NCBI GenBank assembly: GCA_938049325.1
Contig: CALICC010000385.1
Span: forward strand, 1 to 7,506
Length of the DNA: 7,506 nt
Direction: 5' to 3'
Origin: an uncultured Ilumatobacter sp.
GTDB taxonomy: Bacteria; Actinomycetota; Acidimicrobiia; Acidimicrobiales; Ilumatobacteraceae
The stretch's first letter is position 1. Each line of letters opens with the position of its first letter. The notes beneath the pieces are model-generated. The model did no database searches. It saw nothing but the letters and a program-made list of their open reading frames with translations, and had not been told where the DNA came from. Position numbers and translations under genes: made by a program. This document shows positions 1 through 6,132 of the stretch, piece after piece.

Positions 1-16
1 ATCTGCCTCTGACTCG

Positions 17-919
17 TCAGCTTTCGCAATCGACCCACGGGAACGCCGGAACGACCTCGACCACCGTGACCTGTGAACGCTCATCGCCGCTCTTGGTTTC
101 AGCGACGTAGTACTGACCGGCGACTGCTCCATCGAAACTCGACTCGTCGAGGTCGACGCACGGGCCGACCAGATCCGGGGCGAGCGGCCAGGTCCGTCCA
201 TCGTCTTCTCCGTCACCGTCGACGTCGAAGTCGAACCAGCCTTCGTACGAGGCCACGGTCCATGTCGCCGGCGTGAAGGCAACGGCATCACCGATCAACG
301 CGTGATCCTCCATCGACCGAAGCGACAACAGCTGATCGACAAACGAGCGCAGGATGACACGGTTCGCTTCACCGGCCGTCGAGTCAGCCTCGAACTCGAG
401 TGCGTAGACGTGATGGGCGATCGTGGTGGTCTGGGAGTTGAGCGTGACGGTGGTGAAACCCTGGTCGGTGATACCTGCGTCGTCATACTCCAGGTTGGCG
501 CTGAACAGGCGCTCCTCGGTGGCCGCAGACACGATCGCGTCGAGACCGGCGTCGGTGAGTTGGCGAACAACGAAGGGCTTCGGTTCCGTCGCCGGTGGAG
601 GTTGATAGCCCTGCGGTCTGTCGACAGGAATGAAGACACGCCCGTCAGCGGTGATGGAGATGTCGTTGACCGGTGTCTGGCCGGAGGGACGGCCGATGAT
701 CACCGACATCAGCAGCGCGTCAGGATCGCGGGGCAACTCGAACACTTCGACAGGAACGTCGGTGGCTGGAACGACGGGAAGATCGGTGGCAACCGGTGGG
801 AGTGCGGTGATCTCTGAAGGCGCGTCAGGGGTTGACGTCGAATCGGTCGAGCCGCAAGCAGCCAGACCGAAGAGTGATGATGCAACGATGAATGAGGCGG
901 GGAGCGTTCGGTACTTCAT
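17..919 (-). CDS. Secreted lipoprotein of unknown function
   Basis: A 300-residue protein with a short basic N-terminus, a hydrophobic stretch and the lipobox LAAC, lipidated Cys at residue 22, so it should be anchored to the outer face of the membrane. Residues 23-60 are a Ser/Thr/Pro/Asp-rich linker. The rest looks like a soluble extracytoplasmic domain. Near the C-terminus an Asp-rich loop (residues 230-241, pattern DxDxDGDGxDDG) resembles a calcium-binding loop. The only two cysteines of the mature domain, Cys254 and Cys298, could form a disulfide. The start at ATG 919 was chosen because it directly begins the signal peptide; the frame stays open to 1135, but that extension reads as non-coding. 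There is no clear Shine-Dalgarno. I recognise no named family, although actinobacterial lipoproteins with a similar C-terminal Cys pair are common. Divergent from the phosphoribosyltransferase gene. The lipoprotein call is firm; the function is unknown. Confidence 0.85.
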   Translation of the reverse strand: MKYRTLPASFIVASSLFGLAACGSTDSTSTPDAPSEITALPPVATDLPVVPATDVPVEVFELPRDPDALLMSVIIGRPSGQTPVNDISITADGRVFIPVDRPQGYQPPPATEPKPFVVRQLTDAGLDAIVSAATEERLFSANLEYDDAGITDQGFTTVTLNSQTTTIAHHVYALEFEADSTAGEANRVILRSFVDQLLSLRSMEDHALIGDAVAFTPATWTVASYEGWFDFDVDGDGEDDGRTWPLAPDLVGPCVDLDESSFDGAVAGQYYVAETKSGDERSQVTVVEVVPAFPWVDCES

Positions 920-1011
920 GGGTCTGTGACGACCAGCGTGTGGCGCGGGGTTCCCGCCGACCCATGGGGAGAACTGCCCGTGATCCTGCTGTAGGTTTCG
1001 TGACCCACCAA

Positions 1012-1066
1012 TCTCAACCTGATGATGGTGCGCCACTCCTCGAAGCCTTAGTCGTTCCGGTTGAGA
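1012..1066. repeat. 8-bp inverted repeat with 39-nt loop
   Basis: TCTCAACC at 1012-1019 is exactly complementary to GGTTGAGA at 1059-1066. It lies midway in the divergent intergenic region, so it could be an operator half-site pair or an mRNA stem. The long loop makes a simple terminator unlikely, and an 8-bp match at this distance can also arise by chance. Confidence 0.4.
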
Positions 1067-1124
1067 ATGGCCGGTTCCGTCCAGAGAAATTTCCGTCAGG
1101 AGGCGGGTTCTGCTCAAGCGCGAG

Positions 1125-1138
1125 TAGCTTCCCAACGC
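1125..1138 (+). promoter_or_regulatory. Possible -10 hexamer before the phosphoribosyltransferase
   Basis: TAGCTT at 1125-1130 fits the actinobacterial TANNNT -10 pattern. It is followed by eight bases and then the ATG at 1139, which would allow a transcript starting at or just before the start codon. No -35 is evident. The spacing is less neat than at the other candidates in this window. Confidence 0.3.
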
Positions 1139-1636
1139 ATGGCCGACGAGCGCGAAATCATGACCTGGGACATGTTCGGAGAATCGACTCGGGATCTGTC
1201 ACAGATGGTCGCCGACGACGGATACGAGCCCGACATGATCCTGGCGATCGCCCGCGGCGGTCTGCTGCCCGGCGGGGCGATGGGCTACGCCCTGTCGATC
1301 AAGAACGTGTACACGATGAACGTGGAGTTCTACACCGGGATCGACGAGCGACTCGACGTTCCCCGAATTCTTCCTCCGGCGCCTGACTTCGTAGATCTGA
1401 GCGACGGCAAGATCCTCATCGTCGATGACGTGGCCGACACGGGTAACACACTGAAGTCGGTCGAAGAGTTCTGTGAAGGCAAGGTCGGTGAGGTGCGCAC
1501 CGCCGTGATCTACGAGAAGTCACATTCCGTTGTCAAGTGCGACTACGTGTGGAAGCGCACCGACCTGTGGATCAATTTCCCATGGAGCGACAAGCCGCCG
1601 ATCGCCGCACCCGAGGGGTTTGTCCCCGAGGCCTGA
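1139..1636 (+). CDS. Gpt-like purine phosphoribosyltransferase
   Basis: A 165-residue type I phosphoribosyltransferase, expected to transfer phosphoribose from PRPP to a purine base in the cytosol (purine salvage). The PRPP-binding signature is complete at residues 93-104 (LIVDDVADTGNT), with the paired acids Asp96 and Asp97. The layout matches E. coli Gpt (xanthine-guanine type): an N-terminal TWDMF, the ARGGLLPGG loop at 38-46, a Lys at 127, and a Trp at 144 in WINFPW aligned with the base-stacking Trp of Gpt. That favours xanthine/guanine/hypoxanthine over pyrimidine or adenine, but the substrate is inferred. ATG 1139 was chosen because it gives a normal family length; the frame is open back to a TTG at 1061, but that stretch has no family character. 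ATG 1160 is a less likely alternative. Divergent from the lipoprotein and convergent with aqpZ. Confidence 0.88.
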   Translation: MADEREIMTWDMFGESTRDLSQMVADDGYEPDMILAIARGGLLPGGAMGYALSIKNVYTMNVEFYTGIDERLDVPRILPPAPDFVDLSDGKILIVDDVADTGNTLKSVEEFCEGKVGEVRTAVIYEKSHSVVKCDYVWKRTDLWINFPWSDKPPIAAPEGFVPEA

Positions 1637-1684
1637 CGATCGACGGCGTTGCCTGTTGTGAAGACGCTCGAACTGATGGTGCGA

Positions 1685-1708
1685 CGTCAGGCAGCTTCGG
1701 CTGCGACG
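1685..1708 (+). terminator. Putative hairpin with UUCG loop in the convergent 3' region
   Basis: On the plus strand GCAGC (1691-1695) pairs with GCTGC (1700-1704) around a cUUCGg tetraloop, an especially stable loop in RNA. CGTC (1685-1688) and GACG (1705-1708) extend the stem across a 2-nt bulge. It lies about 50 nt after the phosphoribosyltransferase stop and overlaps the last codons of aqpZ. There is no U-tract, so if it ends transcription it is not a canonical intrinsic terminator. Confidence 0.4.
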
Positions 1709-2436
1709 AGCAGATCTTCCGCATCACCGATCACGAATCGGTGAATCGAGGCTCCGATCGCAGCGCCGATGATCGGCGCGATCCAGAACAGCCACAGCTG
1801 ACCGAGTTGATCGCCGCCCGCAAAGATCGCCTGTGACGTCGAACGGGCCGGGTTGACGCTGGTGTTCGTCACCGGAATCGAGATCAGGTGGATCAGGGTG
1901 AGCGTGAGGCCGATGGCGAGTCCGCCCATTGCCGGGGCCGCCTTCTTTGCAGTCGATCCCATGATCACGATCAGGAAGATCGCCGTCAGGACGACTTCGA
2001 CGAGGAACGCCGCGGCCAGGGTGTATCCGCCGGGCGAGAACTCGTCGTAGCCGTTGGAGGCAAACGCTCCGGCTCCTTCACCGATTTCCCAACCGTCCTT
2101 GCCCGATGCAATGCCGTAGATCGCTGCAGCGCCGATGATGCCGCCGAGAACTTGTGCTCCGATGTAGCCCGGAGCGTTCTTCAGCTCGAAGCGGCCGCCT
2201 GCAACCAAGCCGAGCGTGACTGCGGGGTTGAAGTGTCCACCGGACACGTGTCCGAGTGCGTAGGCACCGGTGACGACGGTGAGACCGAACGCGAAGCTCA
2301 CGCCGAGGAACCCGATGCCGAAGCTGCTCCCGTTGGCGCCGAGACCGAAGTCCGCTGCCAGGATTGCTGCACCGCAGCCGCCCAGGACGAGCCAGAACGT
2401 ACCGACGAATTCGGCAACCAATGCCTTGATATTCAT
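1687..2436 (-). CDS. aqpZ: Aquaporin Z, water channel
   Basis: A 249-residue six-helix membrane protein of the MIP family, forming a water-selective pore in the cytoplasmic membrane. Both half-helix signatures are intact: HFNPAVT (NPA at 70-72) and SVNPARS (NPA at 195-197). The selectivity filter matches E. coli AqpZ (Phe43, His174, Thr183, Arg189) at Phe50, His183, Thr192 and Arg198, which favours water over glycerol. Long stretches are nearly identical to E. coli AqpZ, for example GTFWLV and LIHLISIPVTNTSVNPARS. ATG 2436 was chosen over ATG 2454 because AAAGGG (2446-2451) sits nine bases before it and the N-terminus then begins close to the first helix, as in AqpZ. It lies 70 bp downstream of the M50 protease gene on the same strand. 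No transfer signs are visible. Confidence 0.95.
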   Translation of the reverse strand: MNIKALVAEFVGTFWLVLGGCGAAILAADFGLGANGSSFGIGFLGVSFAFGLTVVTGAYALGHVSGGHFNPAVTLGLVAGGRFELKNAPGYIGAQVLGGIIGAAAIYGIASGKDGWEIGEGAGAFASNGYDEFSPGGYTLAAAFLVEVVLTAIFLIVIMGSTAKKAAPAMGGLAIGLTLTLIHLISIPVTNTSVNPARSTSQAIFAGGDQLGQLWLFWIAPIIGAAIGASIHRFVIGDAEDLLVAAEAA

Positions 2437-2445
2437 GTTGAAAAG

Positions 2446-2451
2446 CCCTTT
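2446..2451 (-). promoter_or_regulatory. Ribosome binding site of aqpZ
   Basis: AAAGGG on the minus strand, nine bases before ATG 2436. It decides between the two in-frame ATGs, because the upstream ATG at 2454 has only a GGGAGC one base away. Confidence 0.6.
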
Positions 2452-2467
2452 CATTGCTCCCGCAATG
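2452..2467 (-). repeat. Perfect 6-bp hairpin just upstream of the aqpZ ribosome site
   Basis: CATTGC and GCAATG form a perfect stem around a 4-nt loop, ending directly against the AAAGGG of aqpZ. It has no following T-tract in either direction strong enough to call a terminator. Possible roles are 3' processing of the M50 message or an RNA element or operator affecting aqpZ. Confidence 0.45.
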
Positions 2468-2476
2468 CCAGGACGC

Positions 2477-2490
2477 TCTCAACGGTGAGA
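2477..2490 (-). repeat. Small hairpin after the M50 protease gene
   Basis: TCTCA and TGAGA form a 5-bp stem with a 4-nt loop, 16 bases past the M50 stop codon on the minus strand. It is too weak alone to be called a terminator. Together with the hairpin at 2452-2467 it means that much of the 70-bp gap is folded sequence. Confidence 0.3.
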
Positions 2491-2506
2491 AAGTTTCAAG
2501 AAGTGA

Positions 2507-3580
2507 TCAAGTTCGACCGGCAATCGCCTGTTGCGCATCGGTCAGTCGCTGTCGGAGGGCCTTCGGTGGGATCATCCCGAGCAGCTTTCCATCGGTCCAC
2601 ACGGTGACGACGGGGCGCAGCGGATTGAGTCGCGGCAACACCGACGCGAGGTCATCGTCGGGCTGGGCCTGGGCGGTTTGGCTGAACGGCACCATCAGCG
2701 TGTTGAGCATCACGAGCGCACGGTTCTCGGCCGGGATCGCCCACAGCTGATCCTCGAGCACCAGTCCGTCGAGCTCTCCGTTGTCGTTGGCGTCGACTGC
2801 GACCGCTCCAGCTTCACCCAAGCGTGACCGCTGCCAGATCATCGAGTCTGCGTCCATGTCTGATCCGGCATGGGCAACGCCGAACCATGTGAGATCACGT
2901 ACCTTCACGCCGTCGAGATGCTCGCCGACGTACGACGCTGCGATCTCGGCCTTCGCGTTCATCGCGATGAACACGCCGGTGAGGGCGATGAAGATGCCCG
3001 GCTGACCGTTCAGCATGAGCCCGAGTCCGATGATCGCCATGCTCCATCCGAGCACGCGTCCAGCGTTGCCCGCCTCGCGCATGGCTCGGTACTTGTTGCC
3101 CGTGCGCGCCCAGCGCACGGCCCGCAGCACGCGTCCGCCGTCGAGCGGTGCTCCCGGCAGCATGTTGAACACGGCGAGCGCCAGGTTCACGATGCCAATC
3201 CAGGCGAGCACATTCGAGCGCACGACCAGCGCAAGCCCGAGCGCTCCCGCTCCGAGCAGCAGGCTCACGAGCGGTCCGGCAGCGGCGATCAAGCCGTCGG
3301 CGCGGGGTGTGGGGGACTCTCGATCGAGCCGGGCCACGCCGCCGAGCGCCCAGAGATCGATCGACTCGGTTTCGACCCCGTAGCGCCGGGCGACGAAGGC
3401 GTGACCGAGTTCGTGAGCGAGAATCGAGGCGAAGAACGAACCAACCGCCACGAAACCCCATGCGAGGCCGAGTGATGCGGACAAGTTGACGCCGAACAAA
3501 ATCGCGACGAGCGCCATCGACCAGTGCGCCCGCACGGGGATCCCGGCGATTCGACCCAAACTCCATGATCCGGTGGACAT
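2507..3580 (-). CDS. M50 (site-2 type) membrane zinc protease with CBS-like C-terminus
   Basis: A 357-residue intramembrane metalloprotease of the family that includes mycobacterial Rip3 and SpoIVFB-like enzymes, which cut membrane-bound regulators such as anti-sigma factors. The zinc site is HELGH at 56-60, with the third ligand expected to be Asp147 in PLDGG (145-149). Hydrophobic segments lie at about 20-60, 97-120, 124-142 and 176-208. The N-terminal sequence (LGRIAGIPVRAHWS) is typical of the group. Residues about 225-350 look like a diverged pair of CBS modules, which often bind adenine nucleotides and regulate activity. Within them residues 263-272 (DANDNGELDG) form an acidic loop. ATG 3580 was chosen because GAAAGG (3587-3592) sits six bases before it. 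The substrate is unknown and no sigma/anti-sigma gene is in the window. Lies between the FAD oxidoreductase and aqpZ on the same strand. Confidence 0.9.
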   Translation of the reverse strand: MSTGSWSLGRIAGIPVRAHWSMALVAILFGVNLSASLGLAWGFVAVGSFFASILAHELGHAFVARRYGVETESIDLWALGGVARLDRESPTPRADGLIAAAGPLVSLLLGAGALGLALVVRSNVLAWIGIVNLALAVFNMLPGAPLDGGRVLRAVRWARTGNKYRAMREAGNAGRVLGWSMAIIGLGLMLNGQPGIFIALTGVFIAMNAKAEIAASYVGEHLDGVKVRDLTWFGVAHAGSDMDADSMIWQRSRLGEAGAVAVDANDNGELDGLVLEDQLWAIPAENRALVMLNTLMVPFSQTAQAQPDDDLASVLPRLNPLRPVVTVWTDGKLLGMIPPKALRQRLTDAQQAIAGRT

Positions 3581-3586
3581 GTACGA

Positions 3587-3592
3587 CCTTTC
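3587..3592 (-). promoter_or_regulatory. Ribosome binding site of the M50 protease
   Basis: GAAAGG on the minus strand with a six-base spacer to ATG 3580. It fixes the start against a longer open frame reaching 3688. Confidence 0.65.
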
Positions 3593-3611
3593 GTCGGTGA
3601 ACGACTGTTTC

Positions 3612-3637
3612 AACCGTAGGTGATGTTCAGAGATTCC
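3612..3637 (-). promoter_or_regulatory. Weak candidate ECF-type promoter for the M50 protease
   Basis: On the minus strand GGAAT (3633-3637) is followed after 16 bases by CGGTT (3612-3616), similar to the GGAAC-N16/17-CGTT pattern of many ECF sigma factors. An overlapping TACGGT (3613-3618) could instead be a sigma-70-like -10. Both are inferred from short matches. Confidence 0.2.
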
Positions 3638-3641
3638 CACA

Positions 3642-3662
3642 GCCACTCGCCCCCGTGGTGGC
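3642..3662 (-). repeat. Weak inverted repeat downstream of the oxidoreductase
   Basis: GCCAC (3642-3646) and GTGGC (3658-3662) can pair across an 11-nt C/G-rich loop, about 45 bases past the oxidoreductase stop. A transcription end here is possible, but there is no T-tract. Nothing else stands out in the 126-bp gap apart from the M50 promoter candidate. Confidence 0.25.
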
Positions 3663-3706
3663 AGGCGACACATCGGCCGGGGGAGCACGCGAGAAGCGAG
3701 CGTCGA

Positions 3707-5248
3707 TCAACTGTGTTGTTCGAGCACGACGCCGGCGCAGTTTCGTCCGCTGGCTCCCCAGACCCCTGCCCCGGGGAACGTCGCGGCGCCCGTGAGATAC
3801 AGCCCGGAGACCGACGTTTCATAGGCAGTCAGTTCCGGATTGGGATTGCGGAACGCTGCCAGGGGGCCGCCGGCAAAACTCGTGGCGTGACCGGCGGGCA
3901 GGTGAAAGTCGGACTCGTACCGGTCGGGTGTGACCGCCCGCCAGTCGACGATCGATTCCAAGAGGCCCGGCTCACAGAGTTGGGCGAACGCCTCCAGCCA
4001 GCGACGGGGCTCGCCGGAGTTCGCCCATCCGCCGCGCAGTGCGTACGGCGTGTACAGCGCCTCGATGCTGAGCACATGCCTTCCGGAAGGTGCCATCGTG
4101 TCGTCCATCAAGGTCGGCGCGTTCACGAGAAGCCCGGGTCGCTCGTGGACGGCTCCCGCGCCCATGAGCTCGAAGCCTCGATGAATCTCGTCGAGACTGG
4201 GCGCCACGACCGTCGTCGGCCCGAGGTCACGGTCCGTGTTGCGCAAGCGCGGGGCGGCGTTGAGCACGACATCGAGCTTCGACTCGTACCCGTCGGAATG
4301 GGCAATGTTGCTCCACCGGCTGATCAGGTCACGCGCTGAAGCGGGTGGCGACTTCAACCATTTCAGAAACGTGTCGTGCGGGTTGCAGGCCGACACCACG
4401 ATCGGCGCCGCGATCTCCGTGCCGTCGCTGAGCCGAACTCCGTTGACCAACTCATCGGAGCACCGGATCTCAACGACCTTCACTCCCGTCAGCAGTTGCC
4501 CGCCGAAACTCTCGAATGCCGCGAGCAGAGCGCGTGGCACCTCGCCGCTGCCGCCGACAGGGCGACCGACGGTCGCAACATGTCGCATCGCGAGCGCAAG
4601 TGCACCGAGGCCCGTGCCGTTCAACTCTGGTGAAACGCCCCACACCATCGGGCCGGTCACGGCGCCGGGTCCGCGAATCAACTCGGTGTCGAAGTAGGAC
4701 CTGAGCACGTCGGCCGCACTGCGCTGCGGCCACCGCAGCAACGTTCGCGAGCCCGCCAATCTCTTGCGCACCGCCGTGGATACGAGCGATCTGGCGGTCG
4801 GGGGCGACGCTGCCGCGTCGAGAATCATCCGTACCGCCGGCATCGCCGCCTTCGCATACGACGCGTAGCCCGCGACATCGCTGGGCGCCACACGACCGAC
4901 TTCATCGAGCGTTGCATCGAGATCCCGGTGCGTCGACCACCCTTGACCGTCGGCGGCCGAACGCCAGGTCATGTTGTGTTGGGCGGGCTCGACATCGAGG
5001 TAGCTGAGTCCATGGTCGGCGAGGCCGAGTTCTTCCATCACCGGGGTCGTGCGAAACGTCAGGTGGTCGCAATTGCAGATGTTCGCTGTCGCTCCGGCAA
5101 AGGCTTCACTGCCCGCAGTTCCACCGACCTGGACTCGCGCCTCGACGATCAGCGTACGCATCCCTGCTTGCGCCAGATAGGCGCCGGTCACGAGACCGTT
5201 GTGGCCGCCGCCAATCACCACGGCATCGAAGTCGGGCTCGTTCAGCAT
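3707..5248 (-). CDS. FAD-dependent oxidoreductase, phytoene-desaturase/PYROXD2-like
   Basis: A 513-residue flavoprotein. The N-terminal Rossmann fold has GGGHNG at 13-18 and the ribose-binding acid Glu36, followed by VGGT (41-44). The C-terminal FAD motif TGAATFPGAGVWGASGRN begins near residue 486. Length and both motifs fit the broad CrtI-like amine-oxidase superfamily, in the branch usually annotated as NAD(P)/FAD-dependent oxidoreductase (PYROXD2-like). No crtB or other carotenoid gene is nearby, so a carotenoid role is not supported and the substrate is unknown. ATG 5248 is preferred because it begins just before the FAD-binding strand; a GTG at 5269 would add seven residues. Neither has a strong ribosome site. 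It is divergent from the creatininase-family gene with a gap of only about 48 bp, and is followed on the same strand by the M50 protease. Confidence 0.88.
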   Translation of the reverse strand: MLNEPDFDAVVIGGGHNGLVTGAYLAQAGMRTLIVEARVQVGGTAGSEAFAGATANICNCDHLTFRTTPVMEELGLADHGLSYLDVEPAQHNMTWRSAADGQGWSTHRDLDATLDEVGRVAPSDVAGYASYAKAAMPAVRMILDAAASPPTARSLVSTAVRKRLAGSRTLLRWPQRSAADVLRSYFDTELIRGPGAVTGPMVWGVSPELNGTGLGALALAMRHVATVGRPVGGSGEVPRALLAAFESFGGQLLTGVKVVEIRCSDELVNGVRLSDGTEIAAPIVVSACNPHDTFLKWLKSPPASARDLISRWSNIAHSDGYESKLDVVLNAAPRLRNTDRDLGPTTVVAPSLDEIHRGFELMGAGAVHERPGLLVNAPTLMDDTMAPSGRHVLSIEALYTPYALRGGWANSGEPRRWLEAFAQLCEPGLLESIVDWRAVTPDRYESDFHLPAGHATSFAGGPLAAFRNPNPELTAYETSVSGLYLTGAATFPGAGVWGASGRNCAGVVLEQHS

Positions 5249-5284
5249 CGCAGGCCCATTGTCGCCCACCCAGACGGCCGGGCC

Positions 5285-5296
5285 TAACGTGTGCGA
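5285..5296 (+). promoter_or_regulatory. Candidate -10 for a leaderless creatininase-family mRNA
   Basis: TAACGT at 5285-5290 fits TANNNT and is followed by six bases and then GTG 5297. There is no Shine-Dalgarno. This spacing would put the transcript start on the GTG itself. I see no good -35 at the usual distance. Confidence 0.45.
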
Positions 5297-6094
5297 GTGT
5301 CTTCTGCCACTGACCGGCCGTCATCTCGTCGTCTCGACGAGCTCCGTGCACCACAATTCGACCGACTGATCTCCGCGAGTTCGATCATCGTCCAACCGTT
5401 GGGTGCGGTCGAGCAGCACGGGCCGCACCTGCCGTTCAACACCGACCTCGTGATCGCCGACCGCGTCGCCTCGGCGGCCGTTGAGCGCGTGGGTGAGGCT
5501 CACGATGTCTGGTTGCTCCCGCCGCTTGCGTACACGAAGTCGAACGAGCACGCGTGGTCCTCGGGAACGATCTGGCTGTCGGCCACCACACTGCTCTCGG
5601 TGCTCGATGACATCGGCCGCTGCGTTGCCCAAACCGGCGCCCGCCGACTGGTGTTCATGAACGGACACGGGGGAAACTCGGCGCTCGTGGGTGTGGCGAA
5701 TCGAGAACTGCGACTTGCGCACGGACTCATGACGTTCCTCGCTCACCCCGGGGTGCCACCGGATCAGGGCGGCGAATCGGCGGCGCATGAACACGGCATG
5801 GGAATCCACGGAGGCGCCGACGAGACCTCGCTGATGCTGCACCTCGCCCCCCACTTGGTCGACATGGCTGCCGCCACGCGCAACATTCCCGGAGGTTTGG
5901 TCGACAACGAGCACGTGCGATTCGGCGGCAGCGTCGGATTCGGCTGGCTCTCCAACGACTTCGGCGCCGACGGCCATATCGGCGACCCGACAGGAGCAAC
6001 TGCCGAGCGCGGCGAGGCGATCTTCGAGACCGCCGTGGAGCGGTTCGGTGACGCGCTCGCTGAGATCGCACGATTCGACCTGCCGATGACCTGA
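5297..6094 (+). CDS. Creatininase-family metallohydrolase
   Basis: A 265-residue enzyme of the creatininase family, which hydrolyses cyclic or peptide amide bonds using two metal ions. Recognisable elements are GAVEQHGPHLP with Glu39 and His41, Asp50 in NTDL, NGHGGN with His124, and HGGADETS with Glu176, matching the expected metal-binding set. True creatininase has NGHYEN at the second motif, whereas NGHGGN is the form in most other members, including MftE of mycofactocin biosynthesis. Creatinine is therefore not the likely substrate. No mftA-D genes are in the window, so an MftE role is not supported. GTG 5297 is preferred because of the -10-like hexamer six bases before it; GTG 5291 would add two residues. 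Divergent from the FAD oxidoreductase across about 48 bp, which hints at shared control. The family is secure, the substrate unknown. Confidence 0.87.
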   Translation: MSSATDRPSSRRLDELRAPQFDRLISASSIIVQPLGAVEQHGPHLPFNTDLVIADRVASAAVERVGEAHDVWLLPPLAYTKSNEHAWSSGTIWLSATTLLSVLDDIGRCVAQTGARRLVFMNGHGGNSALVGVANRELRLAHGLMTFLAHPGVPPDQGGESAAHEHGMGIHGGADETSLMLHLAPHLVDMAAATRNIPGGLVDNEHVRFGGSVGFGWLSNDFGADGHIGDPTGATAERGEAIFETAVERFGDALAEIARFDLPMT

Positions 6095-6119
6095 CGGGAG
6101 TCGCCCACGCCGGTCATCG
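6084..6119. terminator. Inverted repeat between convergent genes, possible two-way terminator
   Basis: CGATGACC (6084-6091) and GGTCATCG (6112-6119) form an 8-bp perfect stem spanning the stop of the creatininase-family gene. The 20-nt loop contains a smaller GGG/CCC hairpin (6096-6106). It lies between convergent genes whose stops are only 38 bp apart, the usual place for a shared terminator. There is no T-tract. Confidence 0.45.
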
Positions 6120-6132
6120 CGTCAGCGGTGGA

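Larger units (their letters stand above)
920..1138. other. Gene-free divergent intergenic region
   Basis: This 219-bp stretch separates the starts of the minus-strand lipoprotein and the plus-strand phosphoribosyltransferase, so it should hold the promoters of both. I see no tRNA or small gene in it. It contains an 8-bp inverted repeat (1012-1019 with 1059-1066), two copies of CCGGTT at 1057-1062 and 1071-1076, a perfect AGGAGG at 1098-1103 too far from any start to act as a normal ribosome site, and a TAGCTT hexamer at 1125-1130. The flanking frames stay open across much of it, but the predicted extensions show no family character. Confidence 0.6.

Noticed and set aside
302..817. Long plus-strand open frame opposite the first lipoprotein
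   Set aside because: It is antisense to a well-supported lipoprotein, and its translation shows no family motifs. It is a codon-bias shadow typical of high-GC DNA.
939..955. GGTTC stretch resembling a tRNA T-arm
   Set aside because: No matching acceptor, D or anticodon arms could be found around it.
1012..2490. Recurring TCTCAAC in two intergenic regions (1012, 1060-1066 minus, 2477), possibly a shared operator
   Set aside because: The shared core is only seven bases and its flanks differ, so chance is a sufficient explanation without comparative data.
1888..2607. 239-codon plus-strand frame opposite aqpZ
   Set aside because: The minus strand encodes an unmistakable AqpZ. This frame has no recognisable domain and runs on into the M50 gene's 3' end.
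3610..3822. A 70-codon minus-strand frame containing CVACHH, a heme-c-like CxxCH motif, in the gap after the oxidoreductase
   Set aside because: It starts inside the oxidoreductase in another frame, has no ribosome site, signal peptide or other cytochrome features, and its remaining sequence is Arg/Ser-rich shadow-frame composition. The motif is most likely chance.
3707..5248. Carotenoid biosynthesis (crtI)
   Set aside because: The FAD motifs match the superfamily, but no phytoene synthase or other carotenoid gene is nearby, and the branch looks PYROXD2-like.
5297..6094. MftE of a mycofactocin cluster
   Set aside because: The motifs fit the wider creatininase family, but no mftA, mftB, mftC or mftD gene is in the window, so the specific name is not supported.
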